DNA from: Acidimicrobiia bacterium | GTDB taxonomy: Bacteria; Actinomycetota; Acidimicrobiia; Spongiisociales; Spongiisociaceae | Direction of reading: 5' to 3' | Length of the DNA: 64,000 bases | Assembly (NCBI GenBank): GCA_009841105.1 | Contig: VXMM01000018.1 | Span: forward strand, 1 to 64,000 | Notes under the pieces: generated by a model | What the model was told of the DNA's origin: nothing | What the model saw: the letters and a program-made list of their open reading frames with translations, nothing else | The model's database searches: none | Part shown: in pieces, positions 7,177 through 16,827 of the stretch | Layout of the letters: each line of letters begins with the position of its first letter | Numbering within the stretch: position 1 is the stretch's first letter | Made by a program: the position numbers and the translations under genes

Positions 7177-8331
7177 TCAGGTGCCCCACTCCTTGATAGC
7201 CGTAGCCAGGCGGGTAACACCTTCCAGGAGGGGTTCGGTGGCGGTGGCCAGTGACAGGCGTACGTAGGCGGTGCTTCCAGGGCCGAACGTGTCGCCGGGG
7301 ACTACCGCCACGCCCCGTTCCAGCACTAGACGGCGGGCGAATTCCAGACCGCTCATGCCGCTGCCGCTGACATCTGCCATGAGGTAGAAGGCGCCGGTGG
7401 GCCGGACGTGGGGGATTCCTTCCTGCCCGAGCCGCTCCACGACCTGGTCACGGCGCCGCCGGTAGGCGTCTCGCATCTCGGCGACCATTCCCTGGGGGCC
7501 GGTGATGGCGGCCACCGCCGCCTTCTGGGCCGGGGCGTTGACGCAGGATGAGATCGGTTCCTGGGTCTTGATCACGCTCTCGGTCAGGGACGGCGGGGCG
7601 ACCAGGTAGCCGACTCGCCAGCCGGTCATCGCGTAGGTTTTGGAGAAGCTGAAGAAGGTCACCACCCGGCCGTCCGGGTCGAGGGGGCCGGCGGACACAT
7701 GGGGGTCGTCGAACCAGATCTCGTCGTACACCTCGTCCGACAGCACCCACAGGTCGTATGCCCGGGCCAGCTCCAGCAACTCCACCAGCGCTTCCCGCGT
7801 CGTGGTGGCGCCGGACGGGTTACCCGGGGAGTTCAGCACCAACACCTTGGTGCGGTCGGTGATGTGGGGCTCAATCCGGGCGGCGTTCGGGATGAAGCCG
7901 TCCTCCGCCGACAGCGGGAACAGTCGGGGGGTGATCCCTTGCAAAGCCATCATCAGGTGGTAGTTGGGCCAGCTGGGATCGCTCAGCAGCACTTCGGAAC
8001 CGGGGTCGGTCACCGCGGCGAGGGTGCTGTACAGACCGACCACCGCCCCCGGCGTCACCACGATCTGGTCGGCCGAAGCTTCGATGCCGTTACGGTCTTG
8101 TACCTTCCCGGCTAGCACCTCTCTCAACTCCGGGATGCCGGCGTTGGGCGTGTACCGGGTGAATCCTTCCATGGCGGCTCGATGGGCGGCCTCGACGACG
8201 TGGTCGGGGGTGGCGAAATTGGGCTCACCGACCTCCAGGTGGATGACATCCTCGACCGTCCAGGCCAACTCCATGATCTCCCGGATTCCTGACCGGCGCA
8301 TCGACTCCACGGCTAGGGACGGCTTGGCCAT
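7177..8331 (-). CDS. PLP-dependent aminotransferase, class I/II (aspartate aminotransferase fold)
   Basis: 384 residues, the usual length for fold-type I aminotransferases. The PLP lysine lies in SFSKTYAMTGWRVGY near residue 235; NSPGNPSG (about 165) and SDEVYDEI (about 198) give the conserved Asn, Asp and Tyr that hold the cofactor. The enzyme should move an amino group between an amino acid and an oxoacid in the cytoplasm; the substrate is not readable. Its start overlaps the end of the acetamidase gene by 19 bases, so it is the third gene of a minus-strand operon with the peptide ATPase and acetamidase. The sterol-reductase gene lay directly downstream before the transposon inserted. Confidence 0.85.
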   Translation of the reverse strand: MAKPSLAVESMRRSGIREIMELAWTVEDVIHLEVGEPNFATPDHVVEAAHRAAMEGFTRYTPNAGIPELREVLAGKVQDRNGIEASADQIVVTPGAVVGLYSTLAAVTDPGSEVLLSDPSWPNYHLMMALQGITPRLFPLSAEDGFIPNAARIEPHITDRTKVLVLNSPGNPSGATTTREALVELLELARAYDLWVLSDEVYDEIWFDDPHVSAGPLDPDGRVVTFFSFSKTYAMTGWRVGYLVAPPSLTESVIKTQEPISSCVNAPAQKAAVAAITGPQGMVAEMRDAYRRRRDQVVERLGQEGIPHVRPTGAFYLMADVSGSGMSGLEFARRLVLERGVAVVPGDTFGPGSTAYVRLSLATATEPLLEGVTRLATAIKEWGT

Positions 8332-9293
8332 GGGGCATCCTCCTCGACGTAGCGGCGTTCGATCTTTGCCAGCGCAGAGTAGACCGGTGGTACCACTTGG
8401 CCCACCCGAACGCTACCGGCCGCGCCCAGCAGCCGGTAGGCCTCGGCCAGTGAGTAGCGGCCCGTGTGACGCATCCGGCGGGCCAGATCATCGTAGGCTG
8501 CCCGGACCAGGTCCTCCAGGTGGCCGGGCCCCGGAGCCACGCTGCCCCATTCGGTGGGCGTGTTCACCTGGGGGAGGCCGCAGAAGCCCGCGTCGGCCGG
8601 GTCGCTCCGACCGAAGCGCAGCGTCACGTCGGCCTGGCATTCGATAGCCGAGCGATGGATCTCTGCATCTCCCTGGGCGAGATGGGCGTCCCCCAGGGAC
8701 ACCATGCCGCCATCCACCCCTGCCGTGAGGACCACGGTGGCGCCCGTCGTCACCTCGGGCAGGTCGACATTGCCCAGGAACTCCACGCCATGCAGGAACG
8801 ACAGCACCGGGCCACCGGCGGGCGCCACCCCCAGCGTGCCCACGAAGGGTCGGTATGGAACCGGCACCGGTCCGCGAGCGGTCGGGATCTCCACCAGGTT
8901 GTCCCTGCGGTGGCAGATGACGGTCTCCGCGGCGAGGGACGGGTGGAGGGTGGGAGTGGTGGTCATGTACCCGAAGCCCGTGACGGGGGCCCCGACCACG
9001 TGTTCGATATGTACCTCGACGCAGTCTCCCGCTCGCACGCCCTCTATGGCGATAGGTCCGGTCACCGGGTTGGCGCCGCCGATGCGGTCCATCACGTCGT
9101 CGAGCGTTTCGTAGACCACCTCGGGTCCGGTGATGGTTCCGCTGTGGGCGTCCTCGGTCTCGACCAGGATCGATTCGCCCGGCGCCACCGTGATGGCCGG
9201 CGCCAGCGAGGCATCGAACTCGAAATGGATGCGATCACGGGCTAGCCGCCGGAGATCGGCGCGCCGAAGTCCTGCCGCATCAGGACCCCTCAG
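8313..9293 (-). CDS. Acetamidase/formamidase family protein
   Basis: About 326 residues. [18 protein letters not shown] near the N-terminus, [23 protein letters not shown], then [10 protein letters not shown] mark the FmdA/AmdA family, which hydrolyses short amides to ammonia and acid. The start is a problem: no ATG, GTG or TTG lies in frame between the end of the upstream gene and the conserved region. I use CTG 9293, which overlaps the upstream TGA as CTGA, like the ATGA/GTGA overlaps elsewhere here. The alternatives GTG 9422 or ATG 9404 overlap the ATPase gene by more than 100 bases. The product call is firm; the start is not. Confidence 0.78.
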   Translation of the reverse strand: MRGPDAAGLRRADLRRLARDRIHFEFDASLAPAITVAPGESILVETEDAHSGTITGPEVVYETLDDVMDRIGGANPVTGPIAIEGVRAGDCVEVHIEHVVGAPVTGFGYMTTTPTLHPSLAAETVICHRRDNLVEIPTARGPVPVPYRPFVGTLGVAPAGGPVLSFLHGVEFLGNVDLPEVTTGATVVLTAGVDGGMVSLGDAHLAQGDAEIHRSAIECQADVTLRFGRSDPADAGFCGLPQVNTPTEWGSVAPGPGHLEDLVRAAYDDLARRMRHTGRYSLAEAYRLLGAAGSVRVGQVVPPVYSALAKIERRYVEEDAPWPSRP

Positions 9294-10354
9294 ATGATGG
9301 CCTTCGCTTCGGCGAAGTGGCAGGCGACCTGGTGACCGGGTGCCTCCTCCTTCAAGAGCGGCTCCTCCGCCCGGCAGATCTCCTTGTCCCTCCCGATCGG
9401 GCATCGGGTGTGGAACCGGCACCCGGACGGTGGGTTGAGAGGGCTCGGCACGTCGCCCTCGAGCAGGATCCGGGAGCGTTCCCGCTGGATCTTCGGGTTG
9501 GGCGTGGGCACTGCCGACAGGAGCGCCTGGGTGTAGGGATGCATGGGCGCGGTGAACAGGCGGTCGGTGCTGGCCTGCTCCACGATCTTGCCCAGGTACA
9601 TGACCGCGGTGTCATCGCAGATGTGACGCACCACGGCCAGGTCGTGGGCGATGAACAGGTAGGTCAGCCCCAGCCGGTCCTGGAGTTCCTCCAAGAGGTT
9701 GAGAACCTGGGCCTGGATGGATACGTCCAAGGCCGACACCGGTTCGTCCAGGATGAGGAATCCCGGATTGAGCGCCAAGGCCCTGGCCACGCCGATCCGC
9801 TGGCGCTGCCCGCCCGAGAACTCGTGGGGATACCGGTCGGCAACGTTGGGGTTCATCCCCACGAGCGAGAGCAACTCGCCCACCCGGTCGCTCCGCTCCT
9901 TCCTGGTGAGGTTGGTGTGGACATGGAGCAACTCGCCGATCGCAGTCCCCACCGACATGCGGGGATTGAGCGAGGCGAAGGGGTCCTGGAAGACGATCTG
10001 CATGTGGCGGCGCAGTTCCCGCAGCTGGCGGCGATCCGCCGCGATGACATCGATCCGCTCGCTGCCTCCGCCGTCGAGCGGGCGGGTGAGCACGACTTCG
10101 CCAGATGTGGGCTCGATGAGGCGCAGGATGCTCCGGGCGGTGGTGGACTTGCCGCATCCGGATTCACCGACCAGTCCCAGGGTGCGCCCGGCGCCGATCT
10201 CGAAGGAGACGCCGGCCACCGCCGACACCTCTCCCTTCTCGCCTCCGAAGACCCCGCCTCCCACCAGAAAGGTCTTCACCAGATCCCGGACCGAGAGAGC
10301 TACGTCTTGGCTGCAGTTGGCGGCGGAGGAGGACACGGAAGGCATCGCGACCAT
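9290..10354 (-). CDS. Oligopeptide/dipeptide ABC transporter ATPase (DppF/OppF type)
   Basis: 354 residues from ATG 10354 (ATG 10345 is close behind). Walker A is GESGCGKST, the ABC signature [10 protein letters not shown] and Walker [12 protein letters not shown]. The C-terminal oligo_HPY region ([11 protein letters not shown]-like, with paired cysteines) is the cysteine-containing tail typical of peptide and nickel importers. It should power uptake through two permeases and a binding protein, but neither these nor the partner ATPase DppD is adjacent: the next gene is divergent. It is therefore an orphan subunit here, co-transcribed with acetamidase and an aminotransferase, perhaps serving permeases elsewhere. 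Confidence 0.88.
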   Translation of the reverse strand: MVAMPSVSSSAANCSQDVALSVRDLVKTFLVGGGVFGGEKGEVSAVAGVSFEIGAGRTLGLVGESGCGKSTTARSILRLIEPTSGEVVLTRPLDGGGSERIDVIAADRRQLRELRRHMQIVFQDPFASLNPRMSVGTAIGELLHVHTNLTRKERSDRVGELLSLVGMNPNVADRYPHEFSGGQRQRIGVARALALNPGFLILDEPVSALDVSIQAQVLNLLEELQDRLGLTYLFIAHDLAVVRHICDDTAVMYLGKIVEQASTDRLFTAPMHPYTQALLSAVPTPNPKIQRERSRILLEGDVPSPLNPPSGCRFHTRCPIGRDKEICRAEEPLLKEEAPGHQVACHFAEAKAII

Positions 10355-10487
10355 TCTATATGTCGCGCCACCGGAGCGCCCGAGGAACGTGCTAACCGTG
10401 CCGGGTCCGCCCACGCGGATAGTATGGAGAGGCATGGACGGTGGGATTGATGCCACCGACCGCCGGCGAGCAGAAAGGCGACACGGG

Positions 10488-11027
10488 ATGGCCGAGGATT
10501 TTCGGGGAAAACTAGGGGGATTGGAAGGCGAGGAGTTCGATGCCTTTCTGGCCGGTAGCTACCTGGCCCGGGTGGCCTGCCTGACGCCCGATGGCGCCCC
10601 GTACGTCATTCCCCTCTGGTACCAGTGGGACGGCAATGCGATGTGGTTCGTGGGTCGCCAGCGTGCAGTGTGGTGCGAGTACATGAAGGCCGACCCGAGG
10701 GTCTCGCTGGTGGTGGACGCGCCCCACAGCGAGCCGGACGAGATGGGCCGGAGCGTCGAGATTCCCAAGGTGATCATGCAGGGCATGGCCGAGATCGTCG
10801 AGGAGCCCAACGTGGGCGGCCAATGGGTGGACGTCGCCAAGGAGATGTCCTACCGGTACCTGGGGCCCAACGGTCCGGAATACCTGACCGGCACCATCAA
10901 CCAGCCCCGCTGGCTGATCAAAGTGGTGCCCTCCGAGGTCATGAGCTGGCAGGGAGTGGGCTGGGCCCGCCGCTACTGGGTCGAGGGCACCGGCGGCGCC
11001 AGCTACAACGAGGCCCACGGCAGGTAA
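10488..11027 (+). CDS. Pyridoxamine 5'-phosphate oxidase-like flavin/F420-binding protein
   Basis: 179 residues from ATG 10488; ATG 10434 (with GGAG at 4-5 bases) is an equally acceptable start. One split-barrel domain: [26 protein letters not shown] then [26 protein letters not shown]. Actinobacteria have many such proteins that use FMN, F420 or haem as cofactor in small-molecule reduction. Family membership is clear; cofactor and substrate are not. It is divergent from the peptide ATPase and converges with a hydrolase gene. Confidence 0.72.
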   Translation: MAEDFRGKLGGLEGEEFDAFLAGSYLARVACLTPDGAPYVIPLWYQWDGNAMWFVGRQRAVWCEYMKADPRVSLVVDAPHSEPDEMGRSVEIPKVIMQGMAEIVEEPNVGGQWVDVAKEMSYRYLGPNGPEYLTGTINQPRWLIKVVPSEVMSWQGVGWARRYWVEGTGGASYNEAHGR

Positions 11028-11064
11028 CCCCGCACCCGACCTCTCCTCCTCAGGGTTTCACCTG

Positions 11065-11078
11065 CCGGGCGCGCCCGG
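11065..11078. terminator. Palindrome between convergent genes
   Basis: CCGGGCGCGCCCGG is a perfect 14-base palindrome between the convergent genes ending at 11027 and 11100. It can form a strong hairpin on either strand. No clear T-run follows, so bidirectional termination is an inference. Confidence 0.4.
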
Positions 11079-11099
11079 ACGGGTTGTTGGCAGGCCGGT

Positions 11100-11918
11100 T
11101 CAACCGAGGCGCTTCAACCATCCGAGCGTGAAGTCGTTCCACTCGTCGGCCATCTCGTAGAAGGCGATGTGGCTGGACGCGGGGCCCGTGAACACGTGCA
11201 TGGTCGAGCCGGGGATCCGCTTCTGGACTTCTAGTCCGTAACGGGTGGGCACCTGCCAGTCCACCTCACCCGACGTGATCAGGGTGGGCACCCGGATACG
11301 GTGCAGCCTGTCGAGCGTGTCATGGGTCTTGTCGGCGTGGAAATGCCCCAGCATCCCGTCGCGGCTGGGCGGATGGGGGTTCTCGAAGATGAATCCCTGC
11401 TCGAAGGCGGCCACATCGTCGGGCCGTTCGTTGATGAAGTGGGGGCTGGCCACCCAGAGCAACGCCGTCCGGATGTACATGGCGTAGTCCTCGTGGAGCA
11501 CGGGAAGCTCGTTGGTGTCGATCATCCTGATGAACCACTCGTCCGAGTAGGCCCATGTGCAGTGGAGCTGGACCGAGGACACTTTTGACGGATGGTTGAT
11601 GGTCAGCTCCTGGGCGGTGGCGCTCCCCAGCGAGAGACCGGATACATGGGCCCGCTCGACATCGAGATGGTCGAGCAGGGCGGCGGCGTCATCGCCCAGC
11701 ACCCGCATCGAGTATGTGGTGGGATCCGACGGGCGGGTGGTCTGGCCGGTTCCGCGGGCGTCATAGGTGATCACCGTGTAGTCGTCCCGGTATGCGGCCA
11801 CCTGCCCTGCCCAGGTGGAGTGGTCGGCGGCGGTGCCCATTATCAGCAGTAGCGGTTCGCCGGTGCCCTCCACCTCGTAGTACATGTCGATTCCGGTCGG
11901 TAGGGATGCGAACGGCAC
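11100..11918 (-). CDS. Alpha/beta hydrolase
   Basis: 272 residues from GTG 11918, with GAAGGAG nine bases upstream. The nucleophile elbow is GLSLGS (serine near residue 97), the oxyanion region LLLIMGTAADHSTW, the acid probably the Asp of GEVDWQVP, and the general base the histidine in SSHIAFYE. It is the last gene of a minus-strand run with RidA, a small protein, amidase and alcohol dehydrogenase, so it may hydrolyse an ester, lactone or aminoacrylate-like intermediate of the same pathway. The substrate is unknown. Confidence 0.78.
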   Translation of the reverse strand: MPFASLPTGIDMYYEVEGTGEPLLLIMGTAADHSTWAGQVAAYRDDYTVITYDARGTGQTTRPSDPTTYSMRVLGDDAAALLDHLDVERAHVSGLSLGSATAQELTINHPSKVSSVQLHCTWAYSDEWFIRMIDTNELPVLHEDYAMYIRTALLWVASPHFINERPDDVAAFEQGFIFENPHPPSRDGMLGHFHADKTHDTLDRLHRIRVPTLITSGEVDWQVPTRYGLEVQKRIPGSTMHVFTGPASSHIAFYEMADEWNDFTLGWLKRLG

Positions 11919-11949
11919 TGGATTGGGCTCCTTCTCGGCCGGGGATGGA

Positions 11950-12972
11950 TCAGGCGTCGGTGGGTGCGCCGAGGCCCGTGGACATCATGATCTTGGCATC
12001 GGTGCGGGCCCCCGAGGCCAGGTCCTCGAAAGCCTGGGCCGTGTCCTCGAAGCTCTCCACGCTCCCGATCAGCGGGTCGAGGTCGAGCCGCCCCGAGGCC
12101 AGATGGTCGCGGACCTCTTCGAACACGGCGTCCGGATAGCAGAAGCTTCCCACGATCATCCGCTCGCTCACCACCACGTCGAAAAGCGGGATGCTCACCT
12201 CGGGCTGCCCCAGCCCCACGAAGCAGGCCACTGCCCCCTTCGGGATGGCCTGGATGGTGGCGTAGGCGGTGGCGGTGATCCCCACCGCGTCGAACGAGAC
12301 ATCGAAGGGGCCGGCCTCCTCGACCTGGTCGGGCTCTAGGGCCTTGAAGCCACCGGCCCGGGCGAGCGTCCGGCGGGCGGGTATGGGGTCGGACACGCTG
12401 ACCGAGGCGGCTCCTTCCAGGCGGCAGGTCTGGGCGATGGACTGGCCGATCATCCCTCCTCCCACCACGAGAACGTCCTGGCCGGGCTGGACACGGGCCC
12501 GGCGGGCGGCCTGGAGCGCAACGGCCATGGGCTCCACGCCCGCGCCCCAGAGCATGCCCAGGTCACCCAGCTTCACCACCCGGGTCGCCGGAACCACGAT
12601 GGCGTCGGCGAAAGCGCCCTGGATGTCGGGTGCGACGCCGATCACCCTCAGGACCGGGCAATGGTTCTCGAACCTGTGTCCGCAAGCTCCGTCGCACGGC
12701 AGGCTGGGGTTGAATGTGACCGGGGTGCCGATCCCTAGCCCTTTGACCTCCGGGCCGGTGGCTTCGACCCATCCGCTCGCCTCGTGACCCATGATCATGC
12801 CGGGAAGCCGCCGTCCCGATTCGCCCGTGTAGCCGTGCAGGTCGGATCCGCAGATACCCACGTAGGCCATCCGCAGCCGGACCTCGCCGGGTCCGGGACG
12901 CGGGCGAGGTCGGCGCTCGATGTGGAACTGGTGGGGGCCGTCGAACACCAGCACCCGCATGTCGCCGGTCAC
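11950..12972 (-). CDS. Zinc-dependent alcohol dehydrogenase-like protein (MDR superfamily)
   Basis: 340 residues. GTG 12972 overlaps the amidase stop as GTGA and has GGAG five bases upstream; ATG 12960 is the alternative. GICGSDLHGY and GHEASGWVE give the catalytic zinc Cys and His/Glu; VVGGGMIGQSIAQ is the NAD(P) Rossmann motif near residue 170. The structural-zinc lobe is reduced to three cysteines (PCDGACGHRFENHC), so structural zinc may be missing or atypical. The reaction is probably oxidation of a secondary alcohol or threonine-like substrate, with neighbours suggesting an amide or amine catabolic pathway. Confidence 0.8.
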   Translation of the reverse strand: MTGDMRVLVFDGPHQFHIERRPRPRPGPGEVRLRMAYVGICGSDLHGYTGESGRRLPGMIMGHEASGWVEATGPEVKGLGIGTPVTFNPSLPCDGACGHRFENHCPVLRVIGVAPDIQGAFADAIVVPATRVVKLGDLGMLWGAGVEPMAVALQAARRARVQPGQDVLVVGGGMIGQSIAQTCRLEGAASVSVSDPIPARRTLARAGGFKALEPDQVEEAGPFDVSFDAVGITATAYATIQAIPKGAVACFVGLGQPEVSIPLFDVVVSERMIVGSFCYPDAVFEEVRDHLASGRLDLDPLIGSVESFEDTAQAFEDLASGARTDAKIMMSTGLGAPTDA

Positions 12973-14384
12973 TGGGTCTCCATGCGGACCGGCGGCCGTT
13001 GCTCCGACCAGGTCGTGGTCGCCTCGTACGCGGCGCCGATCCGGAGGACGGTCACCTCGTCGAAAGGCCGCCCTGCGATCTGGAGGCCGATCGGGAGCCC
13101 ATCTCGATCGAACCCGCACGGGACCGTGAGCGCCGGCTGGCCGCTTAGGTTGAAGGGGGCGGTCGTACGCACGTAGGAGGAGGTCACGTCCTCCTCCATC
13201 CCCGCGTAGTCGAACATCTCCTGGTCGGCGAAAGCGGCCGTAGCAGGCAGCGTGGGGGTGACCACCGCGTCCAGGCGGTCCCGGTTGAACGCCTGCCCCA
13301 AGGCTGCGCGGATGATCCGCCGCGCGCCGAGGGCTTTCAGGTAATGCGCCGTGGGCACGATCGCGCCGATGGTGAACAGCTCACGGATGCGCGGCGAGAT
13401 CAGCTCCGGCGACTCGCGGAGCAGGCGACGGTGGTAGGCGGCTGCCTCGCAAGCGACGATGGCGAACTCGGCCGCCATCGTGAAGGTCAACTCCGGGATG
13501 TCTATGGGAACCAAGCCGGCCCCGAGTCCTTCGAGGTGCTCGACCGCATTACGGAAGGCTTGCTCCACGTCCTCCTGCATCGGGGAGAAGGGCGGCGTCG
13601 CCATGACACCGAGCCTCAGTCCGTCCACGCCGCGGCCCAGCTTCTCGGAATAGTCGGGTGGGGGAGAGGGCTCGGTGGGTGGATCGGCCGGATCGTGGCC
13701 CGCCAGCACCTGGAGGGAGGCCGCGCAGTCCTCCACGGTGGCGGCCAGCGGTCCGATGTGGTCCAGCGACCAGGCCAGGGTTTCGACGCCGGCCCGGGAC
13801 ACCCTCCCGAACGTCGGCTTCAGGCCGGCGATCCCGCAGACCGAGGCGGGAATCCGGATCGATCCGCCGGTGTCGCTCCCCAGCGCCATCGGCACCACTC
13901 CGGCGGCCACGGCCGCGCCGGATCCCCCGCTCGACCCTCCCGGCATGCGAGCGGTGTCCCAGGGATTGGCGGCCGGAGGGCTGAATACGCCGCAGGCCAA
14001 CTCATGAGTGGTCGTCTTGCCCACCATCACGGCCCCCGCCTCCCGCAGCCTGGCGACCACCGCGGCGTCCCGGTCGCTGGGCTCGGCGGGATAGGCGGGT
14101 GATCCGCACCGGGTGGGATGGCCGTCCATGTGGATGATGTCCTTGATGGCGACGGGGACGCCCGTCAGGGGCCCGGCGCCGTTTCCCGAGCTCAGGACCC
14201 GGTCGGCGTGCTCGGCGGCCCGTAGCGCTCCGTCCCGGTCCACGATCACGAACGCGTTGAGCCGGCTATTGAGCCGATCGATTGCATCGAGCGCTTGCCG
14301 GGTGACCTCCACGGAGGTGGCAGCGCCCTCCCGGAGTTGCTGCGAGATCGAGGCGATGGAACGGCGTTTCACGGGTCCTGTCAC
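12969..14384 (-). CDS. Amidase-signature hydrolase (GatA/AtzE-like)
   Basis: 471 residues from GTG 14384, which overlaps the stop of the small upstream gene as GTGA. The Ser-cisSer-Lys triad is visible: Lys in PVAIKDII near residue 77, Ser in [12 protein letters not shown] and nucleophile Ser in [13 protein letters not shown]. The C-terminus carries [23 protein letters not shown], normal for the family. It hydrolyses an amide or carbamate bond in the cytoplasm. A real GatA would need GatB and GatC; here the partner is a 65-residue protein, as with AtzG-AtzE, so a catabolic amidase is more likely than tRNA amidation. Confidence 0.85.
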   Translation of the reverse strand: MTGPVKRRSIASISQQLREGAATSVEVTRQALDAIDRLNSRLNAFVIVDRDGALRAAEHADRVLSSGNGAGPLTGVPVAIKDIIHMDGHPTRCGSPAYPAEPSDRDAAVVARLREAGAVMVGKTTTHELACGVFSPPAANPWDTARMPGGSSGGSGAAVAAGVVPMALGSDTGGSIRIPASVCGIAGLKPTFGRVSRAGVETLAWSLDHIGPLAATVEDCAASLQVLAGHDPADPPTEPSPPPDYSEKLGRGVDGLRLGVMATPPFSPMQEDVEQAFRNAVEHLEGLGAGLVPIDIPELTFTMAAEFAIVACEAAAYHRRLLRESPELISPRIRELFTIGAIVPTAHYLKALGARRIIRAALGQAFNRDRLDAVVTPTLPATAAFADQEMFDYAGMEEDVTSSYVRTTAPFNLSGQPALTVPCGFDRDGLPIGLQIAGRPFDEVTVLRIGAAYEATTTWSEQRPPVRMETQ

Positions 14385-14578
14385 CACTTCGGGGAGAAGG
14401 AGGTCGGATTGGCGGCGGGAGCGTCCATCTCGTGCCTCGACAGCAACCGGTCCAGGTCCTGCCCCGCTTCGTCCCATCTGGCCAGCGCTTCGGCGAGCGC
14501 CGCCACGTCGAACGCCGGTCCTGTCAGACCCAGCCTGGATAGGGCTTCGGCGACGGCCTGGGGGGTCGGGTCAGTCAT
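14381..14578 (-). CDS. Small helical protein upstream of amidase, possible AtzG/GatC-like partner
   Basis: 65 residues, mostly helical, with two amphipathic stretches and the ending NPTSFSPKW. It overlaps the RidA gene by 8 bases and the amidase by 4 bases, so the three are coupled. In the cyanuric acid pathway a GatC-like small protein (AtzG) is obligatory for the amidase AtzE; size and position fit, but sequence similarity cannot be judged by eye. A hypothetical protein is the safe call, amidase subunit the favoured inference. Confidence 0.55.
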   Translation of the reverse strand: MTDPTPQAVAEALSRLGLTGPAFDVAALAEALARWDEAGQDLDRLLSRHEMDAPAANPTSFSPKW

Positions 14579-14963
14579 CGGACACCACCGCGATCACGTC
14601 CACTTCCATCTTGAGGCCGGGCAGCCCGAGGGCCGCGGCCTGCATGGCGGTCACCGCTGGAAAGGGCCTCCCGGCGAACATTTCCTCGCGGACCGGGAAC
14701 TCCTCGGCAATCTCCCGGATGTCCTGCATGATGTAGGTGACCTTGACCACGTCGGCGACGGAACTGCCGGCCGCCTCCAGTATGTCCGCGATGTTCCGCC
14801 ACACCTGCCGGGCCTGCTGTTCCACGGTGTCGCCCACGATCTTGCCGTCCCGGTCGAAGGCAACCTGACCGGCCAGGTAGATGGTGTTGCCGGCGCGGAT
14901 GGCGTGGGAGTAGGGCTCCGGAGGATCGCTCCGCGCTTCTACGTCAACAGCTTCGATGCTCAT
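14571..14963 (-). CDS. RidA (YjgF/UK114) family protein
   Basis: 130 residues. PYSHAIRAGNTIYLAGQVAFDRDG and FPAVTAMQAAALGLPGLKMEVDVIAV define the RidA fold, a trimer with active sites at the interfaces. Canonical RidA deaminates enamine/imine intermediates with an arginine just before the last strand. Here that segment (VTAMQAAALGLP) has no arginine, so standard imine deaminase activity is doubtful and the protein may be a RutC-like or other Rid subfamily member. First gene of the operon RidA, small protein, amidase, dehydrogenase, hydrolase; divergent from the FAH gene across 67 bases. Confidence 0.82.
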   Translation of the reverse strand: MSIEAVDVEARSDPPEPYSHAIRAGNTIYLAGQVAFDRDGKIVGDTVEQQARQVWRNIADILEAAGSSVADVVKVTYIMQDIREIAEEFPVREEMFAGRPFPAVTAMQAAALGLPGLKMEVDVIAVVSDD

Positions 14964-15030
14964 GAGAGATCTCCTTCCCGGCTCGTGAGATCATATACAA
15001 TGCCGCCCGACGCTACCGGGAAGGGAGTGA

Positions 15031-15861
15031 ATGCGGATAGCTCGATTCAACGCCGGCGGTTCGGAAGGATGGGGGTTCGTCTGCGGCGAGCGGGTCTGCC
15101 CGGTGACGGACGGCACCGACCTGATGGACGTGCTGGGAGACCAGGAGGCGCTGGCGGCCCTGTGCGAGGCGGCGACTCCGGAGCACTCGGTCTCGGAAGT
15201 GCAACTTCTGGCGCCGGTTCCCAACCCGCCCCAGTTTCTGGGCATAGGCCTCAACTACCGGCTCCATGCCGCGGAAACGGGCGCCGCCATCCCCGAGTCA
15301 CCGATCTCCTTCCCGTTCTTCAACTCCTCGATCATCAACCCGGGCGCCGCCATCCGGTTGCCTCCGTTCACGGACAAGGTGGACTGGGAGGTGGAGCTGG
15401 CGGTGGTGATCGGGAAGGAAGCGTGCTGCGTACCCGAGGAGGACGCGGTCGACCACATTGCCGGCTACACCATCGTCAACGACGTGTCCGCCCGCGACAT
15501 CCAGCTCAGCGAAGGGCAGTGGAGCCGGGCCAAGTCGTTTGACACCTTCAAGCCGATGGGTCCCTGGATCGTCACGACCGACGAGCTGGGCGCCGCCGGC
15601 GATCTTGATGTCAAGCTGTGGGTGAACGAAGAGATCAAGCAGGACGGTGAGACGTCCGATCTGATCTTCAACGTGCCTCAGCTGGTTTCCCACATGTCCC
15701 AGCACCTCACGCTCGGGGTGGGGGCAGTCATCTCGACCGGCACGCCCAGCGGGGTGGGCATGGCTCGCAAGCCTCCCGAGTACCTGCGTCCCGGTGATGA
15801 GGTCACCCTGGAGGTCGAGGGCATCGGACGCCTTTCAAACCCGGTCGAGGCAGCCTGCTAG
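15031..15861 (+). CDS. Fumarylacetoacetate hydrolase (FAH) family protein
   Basis: 276 residues, ATG 15031 with GGAAGGGAG upstream. The metal site is seen in the WEVELAVVIG glutamates (near residue 114) and NDVSARD; GTPSGVGMARKPPEYLRPGD is the C-terminal family signature. Family members cleave C-C bonds of diketo acids, decarboxylate oxaloacetate, or hydrate/isomerise catechol meta-cleavage products, using Mg or Mn. The exact substrate is not readable. It stands divergent from the RidA-amidase operon and is followed by a hydrolase, and belongs to the same catabolic island. Confidence 0.85.
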   Translation: MRIARFNAGGSEGWGFVCGERVCPVTDGTDLMDVLGDQEALAALCEAATPEHSVSEVQLLAPVPNPPQFLGIGLNYRLHAAETGAAIPESPISFPFFNSSIINPGAAIRLPPFTDKVDWEVELAVVIGKEACCVPEEDAVDHIAGYTIVNDVSARDIQLSEGQWSRAKSFDTFKPMGPWIVTTDELGAAGDLDVKLWVNEEIKQDGETSDLIFNVPQLVSHMSQHLTLGVGAVISTGTPSGVGMARKPPEYLRPGDEVTLEVEGIGRLSNPVEAAC

Positions 15862-15929
15862 GAGCGGCGGGCCCGGTTTCGCCGGCTTAGAGTTAGCTGG
15901 CAGGCACGGCGTTCCACGGAGGTGGTCGG

Positions 15930-16745
15930 ATGGCGACGGTAAGGGTCAACGGGGTCGATCTCTGGTACGAGTTCTCGGGCGAGGGCGAGACGGTGGTCCA
16001 GATCGGCGGAGCGGTGAGCGGCCACGAGGGGTACGCCACCATCACCCCCGGCGTCTCGGAGCATTACCGGGTGCTGGACTACGACCATCGCGGCTACGGC
16101 CTCAGCAGCCGGCCCAAGCAGCGCTACACGCTCGAGACGTGGAGTGCAGACCTGGCTGCCCTGATGGACGCCCTGGAGATCGAGAAGGCCCATATCCACG
16201 GCGGATCGATGGGGAGCTTCATCGCCCTGGACTTCGCCGTCCGGTATCCGGAGAAGACCGACAAGCTGTTGATGGGAGCCGGTGCGGTTGCCAAGTGTGA
16301 CGCCATGGGCATCCATATGTTCCGCGTATGGCAGGACGTCGCCTCCGCCTACGGCGCCGTGTCCGAACAACTGGCCAGGGAGCTGCTCACCAAGGCCTTC
16401 GGGAGGAGACTTCTGGACGAGATGGGCGACGAAATCCTGGTGGCGACCCTGGAGGTGCTGGAGCGCAATACCGACACGGACGTGTTCATCGACGCGTGCC
16501 AGGCCATGATCGACACCGACGTCCGGGACGTGGTTCCCAACGTGACCGCGCCCGCCCTGGTGATGTGCGGTCGCCATGACATCCTGACGCCTCTGGACGC
16601 CGGGCCGGGAGGCGCCGGGGCCCGATGGGTGGCGGAGAACCTCCCGAACGGGCGCTTGGAGATATTCGAGCACAGCGGCCACGGCCACTACGTCGAGGAG
16701 ATCGAACGGTCGGTCGAAGTCATCGTCGACTTCCTGGCCTCCTGA
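15930..16745 (+). CDS. Alpha/beta hydrolase
   Basis: 271 residues, ATG 15930 preceded by GGAGGTGG. The nucleophile elbow is GGSMGS near residue 93, the acid Asp in CGRHDILTP and the base His in HSGHGHYVEE. It resembles esterases, lactonases and the 3-oxoadipate enol-lactonase group. It follows the FAH-family gene by 68 bases and probably shares its transcript. The substrate is unknown. Confidence 0.8.
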   Translation: MATVRVNGVDLWYEFSGEGETVVQIGGAVSGHEGYATITPGVSEHYRVLDYDHRGYGLSSRPKQRYTLETWSADLAALMDALEIEKAHIHGGSMGSFIALDFAVRYPEKTDKLLMGAGAVAKCDAMGIHMFRVWQDVASAYGAVSEQLARELLTKAFGRRLLDEMGDEILVATLEVLERNTDTDVFIDACQAMIDTDVRDVVPNVTAPALVMCGRHDILTPLDAGPGGAGARWVAENLPNGRLEIFEHSGHGHYVEEIERSVEVIVDFLAS

Positions 16746-16827
16746 TCCACCCCCGTGGCTGGGTCCCGCGCCCGCGGGTTCGTGGCCGTTATCTCCCACG
16801 TTACCGAAGTCATGGTACGATCTACAT

